From Trissonchulus latispiculum (taxonomy: Eukaryota; Nematoda; Enoplea; Enoplida; Ironidae), in assembly GCA_030248195.1 (NCBI GenBank), contig JASAND010028186.1:1-64000 (forward strand): a stretch of DNA of 64,000 nucleotides, written 5' to 3'. This document shows, piece after piece, positions 46,188-54,762 of this stretch; within the stretch, counting starts at the first letter, position 1; every line of letters begins with the position of its first letter. A program made the translations under genes and the position numbers. Under the pieces are notes generated by a model. It was not told where the DNA came from. It did no database searches and saw only the letters and a list, made by a program, of their open reading frames with translations.

Positions 46188-48430
46188 ACATCGTCACATC
46201 CTTGTGGCGACGTCTTTACTGTGCTGCATCTGGAAAAGGTTTCCCAGTTCCCTAAATCGTCTTTACCAGTCACCGCACTTGCATCGAGCTCCCTTATCTC
46301 CCCAGGACCATCGCAAGGGCACGCAACTTTTCCCGTTGGACCGGTATGCCTTCCCCTGTCGTACACATACACCATCCCAGCCTGCCAGTCTTTGGGTCGG
46401 ACTGACCTGGAGGCAAAAATGTCCTTCCTAGACAGCTGTTCTTTAACCATTAGTTTTCTGACGGTACCACGCGATTGTACATCCGCCGCAAATGCTATCT
46501 CGCTTGGCGCCTCCGGCAGATGGTCGTCCCAGCTGAGTGAACGTCCGATGGCACTGCTCCGCTTGGCAGCCGTCTCGATCTCAGTCGAATCAAATGTGGC
46601 ATCCTGCATCAGGACGCGGGCCACATTTCTGGAGTTCAGAATGCTGCGCTCCCCGGACAAATCTATCGCACTTCCCACGATAGAACCTGCTGCGATGTTC
46701 GCAGTTCGCGATACTATAGGCAAAACAAAACTGTTACTACAGACTCTTACAAAAGCTGTAGGTAGATCCTGCGGCATCCGGACCTCTGGTTCGAAAAGGA
46801 CTTCCCGGTCAGGGCCTCCCACAGTCAGGGTTACCAACCGTTCTCCCCGACCTCTGGATTTCACCTTTGACACCCGAACCACCCATTGAGACTCCGATGC
46901 TTTCATGCAGGATGTCGTCGACATCGGCAATAAGGCTTCTTCTTTGTCTGACGGTTTGTTCCAGACAAAAGTGCCGATGCCCAAGGCGGCAGCGGTCTCT
47001 AAGGACAACAAGGTCTCACTATGACCTTGTCCCGCATCCTCTGTGACAGCAAACTTTGCCGGCACGACGGGTCCCCCATGGACGGCCAGTTGACCTTCCA
47101 TCAATGGTACCAGTTGTTTAGGACCCCAGGCTCCCTGGAGGCAGACGGTCTCTGTTGTTTCCACCAGGCGCCCCTCCGATAGCAACTCTTCTGACACATT
47201 CTTTGGTATGCAGCTGAAATCTGCTCCCGTGTCCACCACTATCGGCCCAGTCACCACCTTGCCACCGCACTGCAAATCTATTCCCACATCCGACAGCACA
47301 GGGCGCCTGCTTTGCCCAGCTTGGCTGTCGCCATAAACTCTCGAAATCCGTTTGCCAGAACTAGTTCTTTCGTTTCCCTGGGCTCTGCTCAAGGTTTCCT
47401 GGCATTCTCGAGAAATGTGACCAGGCTGGCCACAGGAATAACAGCTTTTCGCCAACTCACGAGAATCGCTTTGATTCCCGGACCAACGACCTTCGGAGTT
47501 TCTGCTAAACACCTCTTTTCCGGACTTGCCTTGCAGGTACTTGTCCTTGCTAGGCTCTTGATCTTTGCTGGTATCTCGGGAACCTCCCAGCTCTTTAGCC
47601 TGACGGAGGGTCTGACCTCTGGACACCGTTCTTTCTTGAACCTGAGCCAGTGTCAACTCATCGTGACCCCTATCCAGGCTTCCCACCAAACTTTCTCTGA
47701 GCTTTGGAAACAGTCCTCTTAGCCACAATGCTCTAGCCAGAAATCTGTCGTCCCCTACCTTCGCATACATTTTCCTCCACCTTTGTAGATAGACGGCTTC
47801 AGATTCATCCCTTCGCTGCGAAAGATCAACCAACTTTAATGCCGCAGCAGTAGGACTCAAATTGGGTTGTATAAGAGGTCGGAGGTTTGATACTGCATCA
47901 TCAAACGTAGACCGTAGGTCAGGTGCCAGCGCCCTAAAGCTGTCCCGCGCTGGACCTTCCAGAACCCTGTCCATTACGTCTAATAGGGGCTGCCCGCTGC
48001 GTTCAGAATAGTTCAGAACTTGAGTGACCCAGTCCTCAAATTCAAGTCCATCTTTAAGTTCATCGCCGTAAAATGATCTCGGTAGAGGTAGTGTTACTGT
48101 CACTTGAGGTCCTGTTGGATTCTGAGGTTGGTTTTGAGGATGGAGTGACTGCACGATTTGGGTCATCATGGTCACCATTTCCTCTCGGTCTGCTCTTCTT
48201 CTTTCGGCCTCTTCCGCCCTTCTTGCTTGCTCTCGTTGTCCTTCCTCCTCTCTGCGTCGTTGTTCCCGGTCGAATTCTTCCTGTCTGCGCCGATCGTCTT
48301 CTTGACGGCGTCGATCTTCGCGTTGATTATCTAGGCGTTGTTGTGCCTCTAAGAAGGCATGCAAGTCAAACACAGGCTGAGGTTGGGGGGAGCCATCCCG
48401 CTGACTTCGCGTTCCACGTTGAGATGCCAT
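46184..48430 (-). CDS. Gag-protease fused to integrase tail (RT-IN core deleted)
   Basis: The 748-residue ORF starts with an ATG one base after the primer-binding site. Residues 30-90 are a charged Arg/Glu coiled coil. About 110-280 is a Ty3/Gypsy-type capsid (RSFYGDELKDGLEFEDWV, YLQRWRKMYAKVGDDRF). A CCHC zinc knuckle CYSCGQPGHISREC lies at 330-343. The retropepsin has VVDTGADFSCIP (398-409). A pre-RT linker runs to about 615. The frame then jumps to SWDDHLPEAPSEIAFA (633-648) and a VYDRGRHTGPTGK...DGPGEI region that fits the end of integrase, including a GPY/F-like module. RT, RNase H and the integrase core are therefore missing through an in-frame deletion near residue 620-632. It probably packages its own RNA while using enzymes supplied in trans. 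Domain calls are firm; the deletion point is inferred. Confidence 0.88.
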   Translation of the reverse strand: MASQRGTRSQRDGSPQPQPVFDLHAFLEAQQRLDNQREDRRRQEDDRRRQEEFDREQRRREEEGQREQARRAEEAERRRADREEMVTMMTQIVQSLHPQNQPQNPTGPQVTVTLPLPRSFYGDELKDGLEFEDWVTQVLNYSERSGQPLLDVMDRVLEGPARDSFRALAPDLRSTFDDAVSNLRPLIQPNLSPTAAALKLVDLSQRRDESEAVYLQRWRKMYAKVGDDRFLARALWLRGLFPKLRESLVGSLDRGHDELTLAQVQERTVSRGQTLRQAKELGGSRDTSKDQEPSKDKYLQGKSGKEVFSRNSEGRWSGNQSDSRELAKSCYSCGQPGHISRECQETLSRAQGNERTSSGKRISRVYGDSQAGQSRRPVLSDVGIDLQCGGKVVTGPIVVDTGADFSCIPKNVSEELLSEGRLVETTETVCLQGAWGPKQLVPLMEGQLAVHGGPVVPAKFAVTEDAGQGHSETLLSLETAAALGIGTFVWNKPSDKEEALLPMSTTSCMKASESQWVVRVSKVKSRGRGERLVTLTVGGPDREVLFEPEVRMPQDLPTAFVRVCSNSFVLPIVSRTANIAAGSIVGSAIDLSGERSILNSRNVARVLMQDATFDSTEIETAAKRSSAIGRSLSWDDHLPEAPSEIAFAADVQSRGTVRKLMVKEQLSRKDIFASRSVRPKDWQAGMVYVYDRGRHTGPTGKVACPCDGPGEIRELDASAVTGKDDLGNWETFSRCSTVKTSPQGCDDV

Positions 48431-48445
48431 CGGGTTTCGGCACCA
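48431..48445 (-). other. Primer-binding site
   Basis: On the minus strand TGGTGCCGAAACCCG begins one base inside the 5' LTR. It starts with TGG, complementary to a tRNA 3' CCA end. The donor tRNA was not identified. Confidence 0.8.
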
Positions 48446-48446
48446 A

Positions 48447-48595
48447 TGAAATAGGCTACGAAATAGAATGGCAGTGTTAACTCGAAAACAAACGCAAGGT
48501 GTAACTAGCTTTCAGACAAGCTATGGCAACAATCACATGTTCAGTTCAGCTTTTTTAAAACATTTACATTTATTCTCTTCAACAAGCCTTTGTAC

Positions 48596-48599
<4 letters not shown>
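48447..48599 (-). repeat. 5' LTR
   Basis: Identical by eye to the 3' LTR at 46021-46173; ends in TG...CA. Confidence 0.93.

Positions 48600-48687
<88 letters not shown>
48600..48687. repeat. (AT)n microsatellite
   Basis: An unbroken TA run of about 88 bases abutting the 5' LTR; a few TA units also lie on the other side of the element. Confidence 0.95.
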
Positions 48688-48690
<3 letters not shown>

Positions 48691-49528
48691 TTGATATTAC
48701 CGTTTATATATCATTTTCATATATAATTTTTAAGATCATTATAGACTGCTGGCTGAAGGTGAACGAAATCCCAGAACAACTAGTTCTGAGATATAGCCCT
48801 TCAAAATTTGAAACAATCGTTGATTTTCTGTAAAACGGCGATTATGGCAACTTTGGGCCATGGGTCATCTGAGTCAACTGATGGGAAAAGTAGTGGCGTA
48901 CTGGCTACCATAGAGAATGTTTTGGATCAATTTTAGGCAAATTTGAGGAATTTTGTGATTTTTCAGCCGCAATTTGAGGAACAAAACGTAGCATCCACCA
49001 CGTCTCTATCTTTCAATACAACACAACAAAGTCAAGGAGCAACATATTGCCGTTGAGGGTACATGGCAAAAACATAAGCATTATTAACCTTCTTCACTAA
49101 CCGCTTATCAAAACAAACTTATATTAGTCTGTTTTACTGTTTCACTTTAGCACAGGAAACATACATAATCGACTGACAGAAAATGAAGCAAACCGAAGTT
49201 TTAAGGTTGCCCCCCAACGACGACGGAATGTCTAAACTACCCAAAAATTCGAATACACTTTTCCGTTTCTTTGGTGCAACACGCAAAAAGCAAATGCCTG
49301 ATTTAATCTTGAAATAAAAAGCTGGAGTGTCATTTCTAGAAAGAATGTTTAGGAATGTTGTTCACAGGTTCCTCACAATATTTCCTGAAGCAAATACGGT
49401 GACTTCTAATTCCATATTCGTACCCGTTCAGTGAACAAAAATCATAGAGAAAAATATCACTAAACCTTAAAAGGAATTACGTCGACAAATTCACATTTCC
49501 AAACCAAAATTTCTTTTGCAAGGTATTA
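48688..49528. other. Intergenic, nothing supported
   Basis: No coding or repeat signal beyond short AT-rich ORFs. Confidence 0.5.
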
Positions 49529-49535
49529 CTTGTAC

Positions 49536-49911
49536 CAAGAGTACATAATAATAAGAGTATGCCACTAGGCAAGCTCTATGTTATCAGAGCAAAAACTATG
49601 CTCTGCTCGCTAACGGCCCACCCCCCCCCCGCAAATTAGACCCTTCACTTCAAAGAATTTTGTGCGCTATGTTTGTGTTCTAAAGCTCGAAGCAGGCACA
49701 AAATTCGCTAACACGGTGCTTGTGTTTTCGAGCTTAAGCACATAAACATAGAGCGAGTGAGCGTACCCCCGTTTCGACTAGGTACTGATTTGCGGGGGGG
49801 TCACTAGGGTCTGATTTGCGGGGGGGTGGGCCGTTAGCGTGCAGAGCATAGTTTTTGCTCTGATAACATAGAGCTTGCCTAGTGGCATACTCTTATTATT
49901 ATGTACTCTTG
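49536..49911. mobile_element. CAAGAGTA-family MITE, best copy, perfect 7-bp TSD
   Basis: Flanked by CTTGTAC on both sides (49529-49535 and 49912-49918). Termini CAAGAGTACATAATAATAAG and its complement. Arms include GGCAAGCTCTATGTTATCAG and GCTAACGGCCCACCCCCCC with its G-rich partner. The central part has inverted TTCGAGCTT/AAGCTCGAA motifs. Non-coding. Confidence 0.9.
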
Positions 49912-49918
49912 CTTGTAC

Positions 49919-51750
49919 GAACCAAGCTCCAAATTTCTGTACCATCTATTTGCTTTTACACTAACCAATGTACAAAGTGGGTTTGAATAAATTATATATA
50001 ATTCTCAGCTCTATTAAGCAAACATTAAGCAGGACTGCCCGCTATCTGATGAAGCTGAATAGGAGAAAGATTTTAGCAATAGTAAATGAATGCCTGAAAG
50101 AAGCCCTATCAATCAAGGGACAAGCAACTGGCAAATATCATGTTCCTGCCTGTCCTTTCTTCTCGTCCCTGAGAGCCAGTGCAGGAAAATAACGACGTTT
50201 CAGGGATCTCCAGCAAATAAACTATACTTAAGAATTTTAGCTTATCCTATCCAAGACAAGCTCTGATTCAGCAATCTGTCTTCGACAACTCTCTTTGGAC
50301 ATGTAATTTTGCTAATTAAGTACAGGAAATTTGGGGGTGCTCAGCTGTAGTTAACTTCCCACTGAAAATGAATGAAGGAGAATCGAATTAGTTCAATGTA
50401 ATGAACCGGCGCTAAGTCCTTCAGACGAGACGGCAGATCGTTGCAGATGTAAATGAAAAAATAATTATTATTACATTTGCTGATATATACGATGTTTTGC
50501 CAGCAGCCATAGCATAAGATAAGTAAATTTCATTACACTAAATAAGCATCAAGACAAGAGAGAATGAATGAGTTATGCACGATCTGCAAATATTCAAATC
50601 TGCATTGATGGAATTTGGCATAACAAACAAGATCTTTGCACAAAATGAACTTGATTTGACTATCTGTAGTTGTAGTAAGTATAGGCCTGCAACGAGTATC
50701 TAAGCATTGTTTGAGAAAATGTGTTTATCCAAAATTTTATCAACATTGAAGTCCTCCTGTGTGGTCGAAAAATTATACCAGTCAGACGAGATGCTCAAAT
50801 ATGTACCTTAAAGAAAAACCTTGAGTGAGGATACACGATGCGTGATGCCTCGTGCTTGAACTCTTAAACACAGCAGGATTTGTTGATTACATTTTGTTGA
50901 TATAGTTGACATATCGATCGTTCTAATAATTCCTAATTAAAACTGCGAAGATATTTTTTCACTATCTTGCGAGAGTTCCCAGTCTCGATAAAAATAACTA
51001 AAGCCAGATGAGTTTGTCAAGGGGGAACAAATATTTCAGCTATGGGGAAAGTACCAAATATTGCGGGGGAACGATATTTCGGGAAAGTAATATTTTAGCC
51101 TATGATATCGAAGAGGGAAAAAATCTGGAGGGACAAACGTTTGGGGGACGAAATGCTTCACGACACCAGCCGTTGTCAAAATGTAACTCAACTTCATTAA
51201 GCTTACTGTAGTAAACGTTTCACTCTTCATAATTTCGTTATTTGCAGTTTACATGCGTGAATCGTTTCTAAGGTAAACTGCTATCCTCTTCTTTGAGAAC
51301 CTTATTTGCACAATCTTCGTTTATTGAGTTGCAATACGGAACATGTGCGGGCTGTCAATAACATTGCTTACATGCTTAAATTATTTTAAAACTGATGATA
51401 GTAGGGCGCAGCAGGAAAACCTAAAAATTAATGGCTGTGCAATTTTTTTGGAAATTTATAGTAAGAGGTCAAATTTTGTAGCTGCATAATATTGCGGCAA
51501 ACAGAAGCTTTAAGAATCAAACGCAAATCTCAAATAACATTACGATTTAATAATAAAAATAAAAATAATAATAATAACAATAATAATAATAATTATTATT
51601 ATTATTATTATTACTATGATTTAATAATTTCAAATAATTTCGTGTAATAATTTAGTGTGGGGCCCAGCTATCGCCATCAAGAATTCTATTTATTTCTACA
51701 ATGAAAAGTCAAACATTTTAAGCAACCAGTGTGATGTTTTTAATACAAAT
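49919..51750. other. Intergenic with an AAT/ATT microsatellite
   Basis: No gene supported. At 51551-51613 AAT repeats turn into ATT repeats, forming a self-complementary microsatellite. Confidence 0.6.
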
Positions 51751-52284
51751 TTAGTATCGTCGTGTGCTGAGCACGTTACTGTCCGTTTGCATGAAATCCA
51801 GTGACGACTGTTCACTTTCACTAAAGCCACCAAAGGCAGCCTCAAAGTGCTCGTCGTCGTCCATTGAAATAGAGGTCTCTGCAGAACGAGGAACAACTTC
51901 ATCTTCTAAGCTGACGCTTTCTGAGATGTCGCTCAGTTCGCCTTCAGTTAGACAGGTGGTTGGGATTGGACTCATTTGACTGAGATCGGATTCTTCCTGA
52001 TCTGTTAAATTCGTTTGAACTCGTTGAGATATTACAGCTGGTAAGGCTGTCACACCCTTATTTTCTGTTAAAATCTTGATTGTCGAAGTTCCTTTGACTT
52101 CCGTTTTCACCGAAACCTGTATTCCCTTGGAACACTGGCTCGCTTTCTTGCGATAAATTTCTTCCAATTGATGGTGCCGCTTCTCTGACATCAGTTTGTA
52201 CAAGTACCTGGCTAAAACAAAGTTGAACGATTCAAAACGTGAAATTCGTGTTTTAAAACAGAGCTCAAATGTTACCGAACACAT
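51751..52284 (-). CDS. Unrecognised acidic protein, 3' exon of a minus-strand gene
   Basis: The frame from about 52214 down to the stop at 51751 looks coding. It follows a good acceptor (TTTGTTTTAG) and begins RYLYKLMSEKRHHQLEEIYR, a basic amphipathic helix. A Ser/Thr/Glu-rich disordered region follows (LTEGELSDISESVSLEDEV, SISMDDDEHFEAAFGGFSES) and ends STRRY. The upstream codons to 52284 start with an ATG but look intron-like, so the real start is probably in an unidentified upstream exon or at the internal Met. I do not recognise the family. The acidic C-terminal composition resembles regulatory tails of scaffold proteins, but no function can be given. Confidence 0.5.
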   Translation of the reverse strand: MCSVTFELCFKTRISRFESFNFVLARYLYKLMSEKRHHQLEEIYRKKASQCSKGIQVSVKTEVKGTSTIKILTENKGVTALPAVISQRVQTNLTDQEESDLSQMSPIPTTCLTEGELSDISESVSLEDEVVPRSAETSISMDDDEHFEAAFGGFSESEQSSLDFMQTDSNVLSTRRY

Positions 52285-52864
52285 TGTAGTTTCGTGATTG
52301 TTCTAGTCTCCTAAATCTTAACAAACAATCATTTTAATTTTATTAAATTTAATCAGTTCGTTTCAGTTCTTGTTAATTCTTCCAAACACTGAGCTATTAT
52401 TTTGCTAAACTTTTGCGCAGAGCATTTTTGCGTTCAGGTTTTTCTTTTGCTCGAACGGAACTAGTAAAGGTACAAAATTTAGTAATCTAATTTTTGCAAA
52501 TGGAAAATGATTTTTCTGGCAAACCAATTAAATATAGACCAATGGCCTTTAAGCATCGATTTATTAAAACTGCAGATTCCTCTGATATTTCTGTTGGTGC
52601 TGTGAAAGATAACACGCAGGCCGAGAGTGCGACTTGTGGATTTTGCTTAATTTCCCTTAATGTTCCATCAAATTCGCAAAATGTAGAGTGACATAAAATT
52701 TTAACCTTTCTCTATTTAAGAAACGCTTTAGCGTGCAGGTAAAGAATAATATCCCGTCGCAGTGGTGTGGATTTTCTTTCTACCAGTCACAAATCTATTA
52801 ATCAAGTTATACCAAAAGAATTTTCGACTAAATCTGTAGTTATTACAGTTACGATGTGCTTAGT

Positions 52865-53740
52865 ATTGTAGTAATAAGTGAAGCTACAAAAATGAGTTAA
52901 AACTTGTTGAGTTTTTTCCGTTGCTAGTACTTGTCGTATATGTGGTTATTGTATGTTAGCTGCCCGTATCAGAACAACTTGGCGCACTGCGGTTTTAAAT
53001 GGCGAATTTCGTGAGTCATCTCGACAACTTCAAAGCCGAATCGGAAAGATGGACTTTTATTCGGACCGTATGAATCAAAATCTTGTTGCTATGAAAGTTG
53101 TCGATGAAAACAAACGGAAGTCCATTTTTCGTACGACAATCGGTGCCTTAACCTATGGAATTCTTGAAAAGCTGGTTTCACCTCCAAAAATATGGTGAAA
53201 AGCCTATTGTTATCACCAAAGTGCCACAGGGAACGCCCTTAGTTGGCAGAATTTGGTTGCAAAAGAGTAAAGTTAATTGACCTGAAATCTGCATGGCACA
53301 AGAGATGCCAAGCATGTCTATAGTGAACCGAGCTGCTTCATACCGCTCTGCGCATAAAGGGAAAAGACATCATTTCCAGGAATTCCATCATCCTCCAGAA
53401 ATTCCAAACCCTATACAGGATTCCCCAAGTCAATCCCCTGGTCCGGGCACTTCGGCCTTAACTAGTGAAATCCCCGTGGGTCGGCCTCAGAGATCGTCGA
53501 TGCCCTGAAGAACGCCCGAAAGAATTACAAACTGCTTCTGGCGAGTTTTGCCGACCTGAGCGTCTTAGCTATCGCTGATTTTTTTCAAGGAAAGACAAGG
53601 AATTTCTAAAGTGGAAGAAGAAATTATAGTAATAAGTGAATCCATAAAAATGAGTTAAAACTTGTTGAGTTTTGTTCCGTTGCTTATTCCTGTCGTATAT
53701 GTGGTTATCGTATGTTAGTTGCCCGCATCAGAACAACTAA
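52865..53740 (+). repeat. ~115-bp direct duplication flanking gag debris
   Basis: The stretch at about 52868-52978 recurs at about 53625-53737 with few changes. Shared blocks include ATGAGTTAAAACTTGTTGAG, GTCGTATATGTGGTTAT and CGTATGTTAG. This points to a local segmental duplication or two copies of one element's leader. Confidence 0.75.
52953..53198 (+). pseudogene. Retroelement gag fragment
   Basis: An open frame of 81 codons. From YSDRMNQNLVAMKVVDENKR through TTIGALTYGILEKLVSPPK it matches the start of the metazoan Ty3/Gypsy gag capsid (family pattern: W..Y...L.QYF.AN.., then L...G...Y..L..L..P..P). It ends in a stop, and later gag sequence is not recognisable. It is therefore a broken piece, not a host gene. 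Confidence 0.6.
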
Positions 53741-53774
53741 CTATCTCGGGAGTTTCCCGCGTAGGTCCAGATCA

Positions 53775-53980
53775 TGAGGTTTGGCCGGGGCAACAAGGTT
53801 CTCCAAAATGGCATAGGTCGAGAAGCCGATGGTCGTAAGGAAGACAGCTTTTTATTTGTTGATATCAACAACGTCATTGGCGACGAAGAATTGATTCATC
53901 TGATCAATGTAGGACGTCCATCTTTCTGTATCATACATAAAGTCATCAAGATTTCCAACGAAATTGGCCATGTGCGACTA
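53775..53980 (-). pseudogene. Retroelement gag fragment, opposite strand
   Basis: Read on the minus strand this encodes MYDTERWTSYIDQMNQFFVA, continuing to a stop in the ND..INK region and then TTIGFSTYAILENLVAPAKP. This is the same gag segment as at 52953-53198 but in inverted orientation and from a different copy. The plus-strand ORF over this stretch is its shadow. Confidence 0.7.
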
Positions 53981-54762
53981 CCAGTGCGCCAACTGTTCCA
54001 GACGTAGCTTAACACGTACACATTTAATGGTTGGCTAACAACAATAACAGAGGAACGTATATTTATGTCTTCTAAATGTTTTTCTCAAAGTCACTACAAG
54101 TATAAATAAACATTTATAGTCATTTTGAGTACTCAATTTTTTCAAAAATGAACACTTTCTGACTTCAAAATAGGCTCTATAGGCATGCCACTGAATTAAC
54201 AAGTGCAAATAGCTCCAATATTTTAAGAGCTAAACGGTTGATTCGGTACCCTCTTTGCTGCCAAAACGATTTATCCGATGTCTGACTACCCGTTAAAAGC
54301 ATACTGCATAGTCTTGTTTTCAAATTCCGCGATTTGTTCGAACGTTAAGCAGCGCGAAAATAAATTATTCAGATAGTTTCAGCCATAAATCAGTATAGGT
54401 AGTATCCTGGACAGCTTGCCCCATGAAACATTTAAGGGGGTTGTACCATGAACGGAAAATGAAAATCCCTGCTTCCTCCTAGGCCAATTTATCCTTACTC
54501 CATATCTCTGACAGCAGTGGGGTTTGCACCTGCTCTGGAAGGTAAGGGGTAAACCCCATATCCCCCTTGTCAGCCTATGGTTTCAGCTAATTTTGTAAAC
54601 GATTAGAGTCAAGAGAGTGGAAAATATCTTTGGAAAAGGAAAGCAGCATCTTATGCCATTTATTTGGAGACTCGTTGTTAAAATCTTGCTAATGCAAGAT
54701 ATAGCTAAAAACTCAAAGTAAGTCGTCTGGATAAATGATAAGAGCAACCACAGATGTTGCGT
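53981..54762. other. Intergenic, nothing supported
   Basis: No gene or repeat recognised between the gag relic and the K2P stop codon, which is presumably followed by the channel's 3' UTR here. Confidence 0.5.

Larger units (their letters stand above)
46021..48599 (-). mobile_element. Complete, young, non-autonomous LTR retrotransposon
   Basis: Two 153-bp LTRs that I read as identical, TG...CA ends, a primer-binding site, a polypurine tract and one uninterrupted ORF. It is inserted in a TA microsatellite: TATATA lies on both sides, so the target duplication is compatible with 4-6 bp but cannot be fixed. It lacks RT, RNase H and the integrase core, so it would need another element's enzymes. 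Confidence 0.92.

Noticed and set aside
46221..48480. Plus-strand ORFs of 135-222 codons
   Set aside because: Shadows of the 748-codon gag-protease ORF on the minus strand.
53774..54007. Plus-strand ORF of 77 codons
   Set aside because: Antisense shadow of a gag fragment that is clearly recognisable on the minus strand.
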